This document shows positions 48,711 through 61,977 of a stretch of 64,000 nucleotides of DNA, one piece after another (positions within the stretch are counted from its first letter, which is position 1; each line of letters begins with the position of its first letter). The stretch spans positions 193,924 to 257,923 of the forward strand of contig OX457034.1 of NCBI GenBank assembly GCA_949752745.1, written 5' to 3'. Source of the stretch: Protula sp. h YS-2021 (Eukaryota > Annelida > Polychaeta > Sabellida > Serpulidae). A program made the translations under genes and the position numbers. The notes beneath the pieces are model-generated. The model made no database searches. It saw only the letters and a program-made list of their open reading frames with translations, and was not told the origin of the DNA.

Positions 48711-51700
48711 TTAATAGGTTGATATTCGTTTTACAACAGCTGGAGTTTTGTGAGACATGTCCGTTTGTTTTATAGTTTCCGCCAGTTTTAACAAGTCCGC
48801 GTTAAGCACTTTTTTTGCTGGTGTTGTTTTCTTATTGCAAACTGAAATAAACATCATCACGACAGAACTGGTCAACAAACAGCTCCCTGAGAAACAAAAC
48901 AAAAATGTTATATTTTAGCTAGATATACCGCAAGCATAGAAGCATTAGACTTATGAACACGCCTACCGCAACACTAACACTGTAATTACATTAATTTCAC
49001 TGCTACAGTATGAGCCATAAAACATAGGCGTCTTTAAATCTAAGAAGAATAGGATTTTTCAGAAAAAACGCCATTAAAAGGTTAAACTAACCCATTTATT
49101 TAATTGAAGAAATTGTATAGCAACGTCAAACGTGCCACTAAACAGTAGCTAAAAATGTCAACCAACTATTTATGCACAATGAAAGTTATTCAACTTCTCT
49201 TTGAACGAATTTGATAATAATACAGCGTAATAATAGCAAATCCATGGCTGGTGATTTTCCACTGTCTTAAACGTGTTTTCTAAGTTACGAATTTCAATCC
49301 ATTCTGGTAATCGAGTTTCAATCCATTACCAGAATGGCCTCTTTAAACAACATCGGCCCGGTCATGTGATTTGTTATTCAAGGTCAGGGTCGCTGGCGTA
49401 AAGGGTTTGCGAACGTTTAGCTTGCGGGCTCTTATAAAAATGACAGCCTGAATTCGAATTGAGTAGCCTTTGCTTTATAACCAAGAGTCTTAACAACGGC
49501 GCAGGTGAACTGACAGAATGAAAAATATAAATATTTCTCTACATATTTCCGCTAATCAATAGCATGTTCGAAGCAGTAATGACGATACTTGATTATTTAC
49601 AATGTGTATTTACCTTTAAGATTTGAATGGCAAACACCAAATGTTCATCAAATTTGTTATAAGAAATGAGCATATTATGAAAGGCGTTTGAAGTGATTAT
49701 TGACGAAAAATACATATGTAGTATAAAATGAGCAGTTTGTTGTGACACACAGAAAAGCTATGCCAGTTTAATGACACAATCATAAGGAATCTATTGAAAT
49801 ATTTAGTATGAATTAGCAAAAATATTAAATATGGATTCTTCGCTCACGAAACACGGTAATTTTGCATAGAACCTTATATTAAGTTAAATGAAAGATCCAA
49901 ATTAGTGTATTCTGTTGTCAGAAAATCCTCATTGCTACGCAACTCGGGGGTTTTCTGAAAAGAGAATACACTGTTTCTCATCTGTTCACAGTGACTGAAA
50001 ATACCTGCTAAAAAGAAGCTTGTGTCATAGGAATCGGTGATGTCATAAAGCAGCCCCGCCAATGGAGGTCCAAGAAAATAAGCAACACCATTGACAACCA
50101 TCTCAACACCAAAAGCAGTAGAAAGCTGATTTAAACCAATGATTTCTACGGTAAGTGGCGCTAATAGTACATTGAAACAACTGCCATAGAATCCAAAACA
50201 TAGTGTAAACATCACTCTGCCATAATAGGAAGATGCTGCAAATAAACAAATAAATGAATAAAAAAATAAAAGGATTAAAATAAATATGAGATACAAAGTT
50301 TTTCTCTGATGTAGTCATTGAGAGTAACCTCACTACACAGGTCTTATATGTTAGGTTATAAACATAAATTGGTCCACTTACCATAACAGGGACATAACAT
50401 GGTGGAAATGCCGGCGATTCCAAAAGCGCCTATGTACAGTATAGTGTTATCGATCGAAGAATCATTTCCTAAACATACATTTTAAATAGAAAAATTGTCG
50501 GTACGAAAGCTCTTGAACCCATTTCTCTCATCTACATTACGAAAAATTACTGCAAAACATTTGCTTGGTGCTCTGCCATAAATGCGATATTATATTACAG
50601 AATCATATCAAAACAACACATTCATGATTTTTTGTTGTTGCTTTCTGAATAGTGCATAGAAGTTCATTGAGCATGTGATGTTGCACAAACGAGGACAGAT
50701 ATCTCGGTCTGTTGTTAACGTCAAAGTTACATGGTTGCGGTAACATATATTCCAGGTATACCTGTTAGTTATGCCTTTTTAACCAAACGTGGAGTGCAGT
50801 TCCGAAAGAACCCTGTCCTTTTTTTGGTGGGGAACGCGTAGTACTGAATGAAAATCACCCGCTCCATCCCCTCCCTGCATTTTATCGAAGTTGGCAATCC
50901 ATGCGGCCGCGTCTGACCACAATATTACCCCATTTCTCGCGTTTTGTTTGGGGCATATATGGTAACACATAGGTGACGACTCACATACCTGCTATGCCAG
51001 TAATAATGCGACTGGTTATGCTAGATATTCCCAATAACGTCACGAGGAAGGAAGATTCTGTTTCCGTCGCGCCGTGCGATATTGCAAACGCTGACAAGTG
51101 TACATAGAGTGTCGATAACCCTACCCCAAATGTAAATATACTTAAACAAAATACAATGAAACTGCTACCGACTAAATTGGAGAGTTCCGATTGCTTGAGT
51201 TTTTGTGGACGGGCTTTTGAGCATGCACAGTTTCTGGAATAGCTGCAGCACGTTCCGAAATATAATCCTATCTTTGAGCAATGGCAAGGGGCACCGGAAA
51301 TAGACGATGATATGGAAATGACGTCATACTTGTCTCCTACATAATCACTGCCGTTACGAGTGTTTTCATTCGCTGCCGACGTCACCAAATGCTCATCAGT
51401 GTTCTGTATTGTTTCCGCATCGAGACAATTCGAATTCTCATCACACGTCTCATTTATAGATTCCTCCGCCGTACTTTTTTCACTTCCGCGTTTTTCTTGT
51501 TTTGATTTATAAGATTCTTCTTCGATGATATCGGGTATCACATCTTCCTCCCGTCGTTTGGGTAGTGGCCGCATAAATGCCCCTAGCACACACACCTGGG
51601 CGTACAAACAGCTGATGTACACCAATAATTCTCGCCAGCTGCAGTGAATTCGCAAAAAACGAATCAAAGGCGGAAATACCATCATACCGACTCCTGCGCC

Positions 51701-53881
51701 AACGGAAGCGAAGCCGGAAGCCATTGTCCTGTACGATTCGAAGTAATAGCCAACTACGACAATTGACGGGGTGTAGCAAAGACCGTGACCGATGCCTGAA
51801 AGGAATTCGAATTATTTTTATACAACAATTCCCAAGTTAAGGGCTGTGAAATGAACTATCGTAAATGAGACATATTCATGATTTGCGCGAACCAATTATA
51901 AGGGCATACTATTTCAATTTTTAATTGCTGTTTTTAAAAAGTGTCAAGTTAAAGCTATACCCCTTCCCCCTTCCCCTAAGCCCTCATCGCCCTCCCCCCT
52001 GTCTAAGGCAACACGAGACATTTGCATGACTTAATTAAAACACGCAAAACGTAATACTATTTGTAAGCTTACAGTAACAGTTTCTAAAACCAAAACAAAT
52101 TCTACCTGAAAGTATTCCATAGGACAGAATCAAATGCGTCATATTTTGTGAAAACGAGGCGAGGAACGTCCCAAGCGCTGCGATCATCCCGCCAACCATG
52201 ACAGGCACCCTCCAACCATACCGATTTGATAAAGCGCTTGACACTGGGCCTGTAATTGGCCAACAAACAGTTCACGTTTACGGGCCTATGTATTCATCAT
52301 ACGCACAGCTAGCCTGTTAAACTGAAACGCTATACAGTTTAATTTAAGTACTAATTTTTTTTTCAATTTTTGAAATAGTCACGAATATTACCGTACAGGT
52401 GTAACCTTGAAATGTGACACTTCATTTAAAGGTAGTGCAATACTACCCAGTAAAAATTAAAAAATGTTCGATCAACGTCGGATCAACGTCGGGGTTTCGT
52501 TGTTTATGAAAATATAGAAAAAACCTCCACTTTCTGACGTCGGATATTCGATAATGTCTAATCAGCGTTGCTGATGGAAGTCGAAGTCGAAACAGCGTCT
52601 ATCTACCGACGTTGTACAGATTTCAGGAGAGCGACGGTATTTACATGTCGGGAAAGCGACGGTATATAGATGTCGGGAAAGCGACGGTATACAGATGTCG
52701 GTGAAGTGAAGATATATAGATGTCGGGAAAGCGACGGTATATAGATGTGGAGAAAGCCACGGTATTTAGATGTCCGGGAAGCGACGGTATACAGATGGCG
52801 GGAAAGCGGCGGTATTTAGATCATGTCTAATCAGCGTTGCTGATGGAAGTCGAAGTCGAAACAGCGTCTATCTACCGACGTTGTATAGATGTCAGGACAG
52901 CGACGGTATTTACATGTCGGGAAAGCGACGGTATACAGATGTCGGTAAAGCGAAGGTATATAAATGTCGGGAAAGCGACGGTATATAGATGTCGGTAAAG
53001 CGAAGGTATATAGATGTCGGGAAAGCGACGGTATATAGATGTCGGGAAAGCGACTGTATATAGATGTCGAGAAAGCGACGGTATATAGATGTCCGGGAAG
53101 CGACGGTATTTAGATATCGGGAAAGCGACAATGTATGGATCTGGGGGCAATAACAATCAAGAATCGCCATCTCGTGGTGACAATAATAGTGTGCCCTCCT
53201 CCATAACAGTACCCCAGCTCTCTGGTTATCCAGTTCCGCAGGATATACATGATTTCGGTTTCCATGAATACTTTTCAAAAGCAAATGAAAAAAGTTAAGC
53301 ACTCCTGAAATGTCCTTTATTCGTCTGTTTAAGAAGTCACTTGTCATGGCTATTATTTCCGGTGAGCGATAATACGAGGAGCGATAATCGACGTCTATGC
53401 AACGTCGATTCCAATCAGTACCCAGTCTTTGACTAATGCTGTGGGAGCAATAAGGCCAATCAGTGTCTAGTTTCTGACTCACCATTAAAAAATGTCAAGT
53501 GTTTACCTCGCTACAAACAATCAATATGTATTGAGTCTATTTACCCATGAATGCAATAAGATCAACCACCATTGAGTCTATGACTTTACCCATGAAATCA
53601 ATCAGTCCAGTAAGCATCGAGTCTATGACCTTACCAATGAAAGCAATCAGGCCAGTCAGCATAGAGTCTATGACCTTACCCATGAAAGCAATCAGGCCAA
53701 TCAGTACTGATCCCACAAAGCCAGTGCGGGCTTTACTGGTCTGGAAGACGTCAAGGAAGATGACGTTGAAGACACTGACGCTGTAGAGAGCTCCGCACAC
53801 CATCATGAGTGACAGGAATGACGTAATCAGGATGACCCACGCCCACCCGCCATCGATGTCAGAGCTCCGTCTTCTCGCCAT
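48711..53881 (-). CDS. SLC16 family (monocarboxylate-type) transporter, complete, 548 residues
   Basis: Six exons: 53881–53680, 52249–52106, 51795–50989, 50468–50382, 50235–50005 and 48886–48711 (stop). All AG/GT borders and phases agree: 1647 bases. It is a 12-helix major facilitator protein of the plasma membrane. The family signature of helix 1, DGGWAWV, is at residues 10–16, and the helix 5 signature [19 protein letters not shown] begins at residue 132. A large hydrophilic loop of about 100 residues, rich in Asp/Glu/Ser (from [12 protein letters not shown]), separates the two halves. Helix 8 has [13 protein letters not shown] with the usual Arg; [15 protein letters not shown] and [13 protein letters not shown] follow. 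Members carry monocarboxylates, thyroid hormone, amino acids or polyamines; the substrate cannot be told here. The ATG sits 12 bp after a TTTAG acceptor-like sequence, so an untranslated first exon is likely. The exon 1 donor lies in a four-copy tandem repeat. Confidence 0.93.
52620..53140. repeat. ~22-bp minisatellite in SLC16 intron 1
   Basis: Units around GCGACGGTATATAGATGTCGG. A ~65-bp flanking block (TCATGTCTAATCAGCGTTGC to CTACCGACGTTGTA) occurs both before (about 52555–52618) and inside (about 52823–52885) the array, so a segment was duplicated together with repeats. Confidence 0.85.
53537..53725 (-). repeat. Four 45-bp copies of SLC16 exon-1 3' end with donor
   Basis: Unit: GGCCTGATTGCTTTCATGG then GTAAGGTCATAGACTC and ATGCTGACT. 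The first copy carries the donor that fits the family (53680). Later copies keep ATTGGTAAGG, ATGGGTAAAG and ATGGGTAAAT. The frame is open through all four units, so a later donor would add 15 residues per unit. Confidence 0.9.
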
Positions 53882-53954
53882 GTCTCAGGTTATCTCTAAA
53901 TGGAGAAGAAAACAACGGAATATGAAATAGAAAATAAAAAAGGGCAGAGCTGTA

Positions 53955-54051
53955 TGAACTACCACTACTACTGCTACTACTACTGTTACTAATACAACTA
54001 CTACTACTACAACAACTACTACTACTACCACTACTACTACTACTGCTACCG

Positions 54052-54092
<41 letters not shown>

Positions 54093-54215
54093 GCTATTAC
54101 TATTGACACTGCTACTACTGCTACTTCTGCTACTACTTTTTCTACTACAGCTACTACTGCTAGTACTGTTGCCACTACTACTACTGCTGCTGATGCTGCT
54201 GTTAATACTAGTAGT
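53955..54215. repeat. (ACT/GCT)n trinucleotide repeat
   Basis: Interrupted CTA/CTG triplets just upstream of the transporter start codon. Confidence 0.95.
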
Positions 54216-54286
54216 ACATTAACGACAACGATAATAATAATAACAGTAATAATAATAATTTATATGTTAATATTAATTAATGTATT

Positions 54287-54289
<3 letters not shown>

Positions 54290-54382
<93 letters not shown>
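54290..54382. repeat. (GA)n microsatellite
   Basis: About 46 copies of GA. Confidence 0.98.
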
Positions 54383-54384
<2 letters not shown>

Positions 54385-54699
54385 AATAGGAGTTGCGAGA
54401 AGTCGAAAGTTGAATAGCAGTAGACAAGTTTGTGATGCAAGTCACGTCACTATAAAGGCATATTGGCTTTTCCCAGTGTGGGTGTAGGGGTGGCTGGGGA
54501 GGGGGAGGGGGAGGGGCGCTTGGTTACTTGGTTAACATTGCGGCTTCTTTCCGATATTTATTTGAGGTCGCGAAGTCTATCGACCAATTTTAATCCTTCT
54601 AAAGACTTGCAATTTTTTGTTTGTTTGTTTTTTTTTTTTTGTTTTTTTTTTTTTTTTGTCGTGACCAAATCGCAACATTTTTCCAACGTCTTCGTCACA

Positions 54700-55530
54700 A
54701 CGTGGGAGAGACGTCGGGACTTGCAGCAACGTGGGAGAGACGTCGGGACTTGTAGCAACGCGAGAGAGACGTCGGGACTTGTAGCAACGCGAGAGAGACG
54801 TCGGGTCTTGTAGCAACGCGAGAGAGACGTTGGGATTTGTGTCAACGTGGGAGAGACGTCGGGATTTGCAACAATGTGGGACAGACGTCGGCATTTGTAG
54901 CAACGTGTGACAGACGTCGGGATTTGTAGCAACGCGGGAGAGATGTTGGGATTTGTGTCAACGTGGGAGAGACGTCGGGATTTGTAGCAACGTGAGAGAG
55001 GCGTTAGGATTTGTAAGAACGCGGGAGGGACTTTGGAATTTGACGGACAGACGTTGGGATTTTGTAGCAACGTGGGAGAGACGTCGGGATTTGTAGCAAC
55101 GCGAGAGAGACGTTGGGATTCGTAGCAACGTGGGAGAGACGTCGGGATTTGTAGCAACGCGAGAGAGACGTTGGGATTTGTAGCAACGTGTGAGAGACGT
55201 CGGCATTTGTAGCAACGTGTGAGAGACGTCGGCATTTGTAAGAACGCGGGAGAGACGTTGGAATTTGTAGCAAACTGGGAGAGACGTCGGGATTTGTAGC
55301 AACGTTGGAGAGACGTCGGGATTTGTAGCAACGTGTGAGAGACGTCGGGATTTGTAGCAACGTGTGAGAGACGTCGGGATTTGTAGCAACGTGTGAGAGA
55401 CGTCGGCATTTGTAAGAACGCGGGAGAGACGTTGGAATTTGTAGCAAACTGGGAGAGACGTCGGGATTTGTAGCAACGTTGGAGAGACGTCGGGATTTGT
55501 AGCAACGCAGGAGCGACGTCAGTATTTGGT
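54700..55530. repeat. 28-bp minisatellite, about 29 copies
   Basis: Unit GAGAGACGTCGGGATTTGTA–GCAACGTG with GCAACGCG and GGCATTTG variants. A ~140-bp block is repeated (about 55195–55300 and 55370–55480). Because 28 is not a multiple of three, all three frames are opened in turn, giving spurious frames up to 315 codons. Confidence 0.95.
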
Positions 55531-55654
55531 TGAATATGAAATCTAAAGGAACGACTTTTCGTGCCGTACTCTAGTTCCGACCCTGTCTTTCTCTCTGAAT
55601 AATCAATTAAAATTCGATCAATAAGCCAGTTCTTGGAATGTGACTCTTTGATTG

Positions 55655-55806
<152 letters not shown>

Positions 55807-55809
55807 TTA

Positions 55810-56417
55810 TGAGGGAAGGGGGTGCGGAAAGATGGGGTGGGGGTTAACAGCTTTCAATAACTTCAAGTGTGAGGCTAATTACTCTGAAGAAAATTATAAT
55901 TATACTTAATTGTTACTTATACAATAATTAAGCTCCAGAAAGATATAATAAAAGTAAAGACGTACCTTAGTTCTAGCTCACGTTAGTCCATGTGAAGTTT
56001 CAAGAACACGAGTGCTGCAGCGGCGCTATCCAATAATGCAATGCAATTTTAACGGTGAGCAGCAGGTGCAAGGAAAACAGAGAGAAACATTTACACTGCA
56101 AGCATTCTAATCATGTACGTGATTTATTTTCAAACTCCGGAACCGGTTTTGTTTTATTCAAGCAGATAATCACAAAAATGTGTACTTAAGCTATAGAAGT
56201 ATTTACGAGTATCAGAAGTCTACTGATGTGGCCTTTTATAAGTAATAAAAAGGAACACCAATTAAGTGTACTTGTTTGAAGCACACCGGCCATGTAATCA
56301 AGTGGTTTGAGCTCTGCAGTTCTCGTCATTCAATATTCATTTCTACAAAGTGATGATCGATAGCGGGCTTATGCGCGAGTATTGTGGGTGTGCATGCGTA
56401 CTCAACCCCAGGGTCAC
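55810..56417. other. No feature recognised
   Basis: Intergenic sequence. Nothing coding was recognised. Confidence 0.5.
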
Positions 56418-56757
56418 CAGTGGCGGATACAGCTTTCGGGCAAGTAGGAGGGGGGGGGGGGGTCAACTTGGGCCAGCGTGGAAGTAGGGCATGCGAGCGC
56501 AGTGCGCTCCTAAGCCAGCTGGGGGTTCCAGGGGGGTGCTGTAAGCTTTCGAGTTTTGAGCATTTTTAGGGCCATTTACTACGTTTCTGATGGGTTTTAT
56601 TACTTATTTTCAGTAATTCAGTAATATTTTTTCATATGATATTCGGAGTTAAACAGTCAAACTTTTTTTCTGCAAGTTTATAAGTCTATTTTTTCGGATT
56701 TAGGGCGAAGGGGGAGGGGGGCTGCAACCCCTGAAACCCCCCTAGGATCCGCAACTG
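56418..56757. mobile_element. 340-bp MITE, CAGTGGCGGAT termini, 5-bp TSD
   Basis: Ends CAGTGGCGGATAC and GGATCCGCAACTG are inverted and flanked by GTCAC on both sides (56413–56417 and 56758–56762). CAGTGGCGGATC-type ends are common in hAT elements. G-rich inside, with no coding capacity. Confidence 0.85.
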
Positions 56758-56879
56758 GTCACTATGCTTTGTACTTCTGTTAGCACAAGCGTATATCGCA
56801 CGTCAAAAGGACGTCAGTTTGTCGAGTTTTTGGGTGGAAATTGTTTGCATAGACAAAAGACAATCATTGCAATAAAATG

Positions 56880-57778
56880 GCATATCACTCACTCAGTCAC
56901 CCGCTCAGTCACTCAGTCAGTCACTCATTCATTCACTTACTCATTCACTCACTCACTCAATCAATCAATCAAGCAAGCAAGCAAAGCAATCATCAACTAA
57001 TTGACTCACCAAGTTTCTCACTAAACCGCTCGCTCACTCACTCACTCACTCACTCACTCACTCACTCACTCACTCGCTTAGTCATTCACTCAATCAATCA
57101 AGCAAGCAATCGTCAACTAATTGACTCACCAAGTTTCTCACTAAACCGCTCACTCACTCACTCACTCACTCACTCACTCACTCACTCACTTACTCATTCA
57201 CTCAATCAATCAAGCAAGCAATCGCCAACTAATTGACTCACCAAGTTTCTCACCTAACCGCTCACTCACTCACTCACTCACTCACTCACTCGCTTACTCA
57301 TTCACTCAATCAATCAAGCAAGCAATCGTCAACTAATTGACTCACCAAGTTTCTCACTAAACCGCTCACTCACTCACTCACTCACTCACTCACTCGCTTA
57401 CTCATTCACTCGATCAATCAAGCAAGCAATCGTCAACTAATTGACTCACCAAGTTTCTCACTAAACCGCTCGCTCGCTCACTCACTCACTCACTCACTCA
57501 CTCACTCACTCACTCGCTTACTCATTCACTCAATCAATCAAGCAAGCAATCATCAACTAATTGACTCACCAAGTTTCTCACTAAACCGCTCACTCACTCA
57601 CTCACTCACTCACTCACTCACTCACTCACTCACTGACTCACTCATTCACTCAATCAATCAAGCAAGCAATCGTCAACTAATTGACTCACCAAGTTTCTCA
57701 CTAAACCGTTCGGTCGCTCACTCACTCACTCACTCACTCATTCACTCACTCAATCACTCACTCATTCACACACCCATT
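56880..57778. repeat. Compound (CTCA)n / ~115-bp repeat
   Basis: Seven or so cycles of a (CTCA)n run, CAATCAATCAAGCAAGCAAT, and CAACTAATTGACTCACCAAG with TTTCTCACTAAACCGCT. The CTCA runs vary in length while the unique part is nearly constant. Confidence 0.95.
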
Positions 57779-57784
57779 CATATC

Positions 57785-58520
57785 TAGACGTCTATACAAC
57801 CTTTGTCCAACGTTGCAGAGTCACTGAGACTATAACCATAGCAACGATTTTACCGCCATATGAAAAAGCACAGGACTGCTGAATGTTTTCAGTTCTTCTG
57901 TATTTGTGTTGTTTAACTTTTTCTATTCAGCTGTCAGCCAATAATTCATTGTTTAAATAATACTTTTGTATGTTTTACAAAGAGGAAAAAACATAGCCCT
58001 TTTTTACAGAAGATGTGCATTGAGGAGTGATGGGTTTATGGAGTGGACATTTCCAATAAAATGCTGAGTGTGATATATTTGTTATTCATTTTTGTTGTTG
58101 TTTAGGTGGGTGGGGGCTCCCTGTTTAAAGGCAGATCTATCTTTCAAAATGACGTGAAAATCGGACGTTTTTAAGTTTTGGACAAAAAATATCCCCCCAA
58201 AAAACCGTAGCTTAACACCCCCCCCCCCCCCCCTCAACATTAAAACGATGCTTGTTGCAACACCCGTCTTCAGTTAAACCCTGAATCTCCCCAATCCCCA
58301 CCCCCCTCCCGAACACCAGGCAGGAAACTAAGGGCAAACAGTGTTTTTTGTCGGCATGGTCTGACATGAGCCACCACACGTTCTGTAAATGGGGTCTTAA
58401 ATGGGGCAATATATTTCATAAACTGACTAACATGTTGGTTTGACTTTTTGCCCCTGTCACGGTTTGTCATTCTGTAAAGCACGTATTCTTGATCTTCCCC
58501 CAAACTTAAGTTAGAAACAA
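57785..58520. other. No feature recognised
   Basis: Intergenic sequence with a C run at 58218–58233. No exon was supported. Confidence 0.5.
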
Positions 58521-58524
58521 ACTT

Positions 58525-58528
<4 letters not shown>

Positions 58529-58612
<84 letters not shown>
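58529..58612. repeat. (GA)n microsatellite
   Basis: About 42 copies of GA. Confidence 0.98.
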
Positions 58613-58617
<5 letters not shown>

Positions 58618-58797
58618 ACATACAATAATACGCTGGATCACACACATAGTCACACACTCACCGAGTGCAGTCAAGGTTCTACATATAGATCGCCTTATAT
58701 CTCCTGATCAGAATAGTGCATATGTGGGATATGTGGCGCCACTATGTTCGGTACCTCGCGACTTTGGCGTACCTTTTTTTGGCTTAGTTTTGCTCTT

Positions 58798-59231
58798 CTT
58801 AAAGGCCGGTTTATACGGCAGGGCATGCCCAAATGCAAAAAAACTCACGAGCATAGCGTACATCAAAATTCAGAGAGTTTACACTGTGCAGCACCGAATT
58901 CCTTGATTACCACATAACGACATTTTAATGGCCATGCTGCCCTACTTCCCTCGGGGTTCAGTAGAAAATGGCTCTCTTTTCCTCCACTTTTAATGCCTTT
59001 AAGCAACTGGTCTGGCATCCATTTGAGACACTTATCGGTTACTCTCTTTTATGTGGTCTAATTAGCATATCTGTGCTCACGAAAAAAGAAATAGAACGGG
59101 CTCTTTTTCTGCAATCTTGCTGCGTGACGACGGATAGGTCATAAAACATAAAAACTTTGTGTTTACACAGAAACGGCTTGCTGCCATGAGCAAGCCCATG
59201 CACCAAAACGCATCGTGTAAACCCCGCTTAA
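58798..59231. mobile_element. Candidate TTAA-flanked MITE
   Basis: TTAA at both edges, followed inside by AAGGCCGGTTTATACG on the left and by the inverse of GCGGGGTTTACACGATGCG on the right. TTAA targets are used by piggyBac and Kolobok elements. The inside is non-coding. Confidence 0.55.
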
Positions 59232-60784
59232 CCCTTACAATCCTCTACAGAGTTGTGATCCGGCAATCCAGTCCACAGGTCGACTATTGGTACGGTTGCA
59301 TTCTAAAGTAGAAAATAATTTTAAATATCAGATCGAAAGCTTTGGAAGCAAATGAATGAATCATTTTCACATGTCTATATTCTACGCGAGTTTACTATTC
59401 TAATTTTGTTCAATTGACAGTGACAATAACAATTTTTGAAATAACAACCACAAATTATTTAAAAGATCCATTTTGGCCACTGGATTTCACAAAAGATGGT
59501 TTTAATGTAGATGTGTAGCATTATCTAGAAGCTGTTTTGTCATTGTATTTTTTTTTCTTGGTGTTCCCTTTTCATGTTTTTTTTGACTAATTAAAAAGAA
59601 TGATTGCAGCATAGGCAAAAGGGTCAAGGTTTGATTTAATGACGTAATGCGTTTTCGTTCGTCGTGAACTGTCACATGATAGCTTTCTCCGGCCTTTTTT
59701 CACTTGACAAATAAATGAAAACATGCGTAGAAAACTAGAGATGCCAATCCATACTTTAATCCGCCCCCTCTCCCGTTTCATTTTCACCCCTAACATTCTG
59801 ATATGTTTTCGGTGCATTTGCATATACACCTGCTCATGTCACAGTAATCCGTCTATTTCAATTTTTTATTGCTCCGTTACTGACATTTCCAAACACAGCA
59901 ACTAAAGGAGAGTATTAAATAGAAGAACACAAACAAAATAAAACTAGAACCTCATTTCGCTAGCGAAATGTTAAACACTTGACAAAAATTAAAACGCAAA
60001 AATACTTCCTTCAATGGGTTATTTGTTGAATAATATATTGCAAACAACACAGCTTGAATACGTCTGATAAGCCGAGTAGTGTTTGGTTTTTGTTGACTTA
60101 AGGTTTTATTGGCTGATCAGTCATACGCCGTGTTATCAATTTACGCATTGAGAGTTCGCACAAAGCTAAGCAACTGTGTGTTGTGCTATGCGATTAATTC
60201 TCATTTACTTGCAAACTATACACTCTTTTCACATGGCGTTTTAAACAGGAAAACAAAATCGAAGGAGAAAATAAAGTGTCATGCACACGTTTATATCAAG
60301 TTCTATCTAAGTCCCAAGTTTCGTGGCTCTAGGGCCCGTAGTGTCAGCTGAGTAGATGACACAAAAAATCCCGTTCACTGTCAAGAAAAAAAGATACCAA
60401 CGGCTGCTCGCACAAATTCAGAAACACCTTAGAAGCAAAAGGCTTGTTAAGTGTTAAATAGATGGAGGCAAGAAGCAGACTTCCGACTCACAACTGAATG
60501 TTTACAGATGCTTGTTGATAAGCGCCGCGGGTTAACTCCACGTTTTGTTCAGTGGTTCAATGCATTCCAATGATAATTAGATCAACTTATCTTTTTCTGA
60601 ACCACAGTTTTCGGCTTTGATTCGTTCGATTAATGGCGGACGAAACTGCGAAGGGCTTTCCTCCTCAACAATCAACACAACCCAATGGGTCCAATGACTT
60701 ATTCATTTATTCACTCCAGTGTACAGGTAATAGTAAGGCTGATTAATTCTGGTATTAGCCTTAACAAACATTTTTATCATACTT
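59232..60784. other. Intergenic, no gene recognised
   Basis: AT-rich. Contains the perfect 18-bp palindrome CATTTCGCTAGCGAAATG at 59953–59970, which resembles (inverted) the sequence at 29070–29110 and is probably a repeat-family end. Confidence 0.5.
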
Positions 60785-61060
60785 TGTGCTATGTTTGAAA
60801 TTATGTAGTAATTTGTCTCAACAGTGTAATAATTTGTCTCGACCACCTAATAATTTGTGTCGACCTTGTAGCACTTTGAATGAACGGCTTATAGTTGGTA
60901 AGGACCGTGTAATAATTTGCCTTGACCGTTCAATAAGTTCTTTCGACCGTCAAATGATTTTTGGAGACCGTGTAATAATTTGTGTTGACCGTGTAATAAT
61001 TTGTTGGACCGTTTAATACTTTGTGTGGACCGTTTCATAATTTGTGTTGACAGTGTGTGC
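60785..61060. repeat. ~21-bp minisatellite
   Basis: Diverged units around TAATAATTTGTGTCGACCGT. Confidence 0.8.
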
Positions 61061-61977
61061 TGATAGGCGACTGAGGTTCTTCAAGCCATTGATCTGAGCC
61101 ATAGCTAGATTGGTAAGAAAAGCTCGAGTGAACCATTAGTTCTCGGCCATAATATAATATATAATAATGTAAAGCCATTGAAAGTGCTGCTTCTAACGGA
61201 TTATATTCAAGAAGCACAAAATTTTATATTTACCCGTGATTTTATTATGTGCAAAATTGATAACAAATAGATTTGCCTCAAAGATTTGCAGTGAATAAAA
61301 CCCAACCACAAGAATCAACGTATGCCACAGCGGTTTATAAACTAGAATTTTTAAAACTATAATAATCATTCTCAAAAATGAATACAGTGATAATGTGACT
61401 ATATAAAACCACGCAGTTCGTAAAAACTGTTTTTAGTGACATTATACGGATACACAAACAAGCACTGCAAATATGTTATGTTTATGTAAAGTGAAGCTGA
61501 ACTAAGCCACGAAATGCAAGCGGTCACACAATTGTCCACACAATACAAGTGGTGTGAAGGAACAATTCGATTCTCCTATAACATTTTTATGAGGAATATT
61601 GACCCCGAGATAGAATTCTAAAATGGCTAACCTTTCAATGCATTTTTATTCTGAGTGGTAATGATAATCGAAATACAAAGAGAATAAACTATGTTTCTCC
61701 TAAATTTAATCTCTTTATTAGAACTGCTTTAAATAAAACTGCTTTAAAAAGAAGTATCTTGTGTATCTCTGACCACTTGTTAAGTACAAAAATTATTAAA
61801 ATTGTTTTTATTTAGATTTCAACTTCAAATCTTCAAAATTTTTGCAAAGCTTTTTAATATGAAGATAGCATTTTCTATTTCAATTAAAATTAGCTAGTGT
61901 TCATTAATTAATATTAATATATATTAGAAAAATCCATTTACACTTACAAGAATGATTTGTTACTTAAATTACGTGCG
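61061..61977. other. 3' flank of glutamate receptor-like gene
   Basis: No gene was recognised. TTTATT at 61807–61812 is a minus-strand AATAAA about 165 bp past the receptor stop codon and is a candidate poly(A) signal. Confidence 0.45.

Noticed and set aside
54558..55505. 315-codon minus-strand frame
   Set aside because: 28-bp minisatellite opening all three frames in turn.
60109..60351. 80-codon + strand frame
   Set aside because: No recognisable domain, no splice or promoter context.
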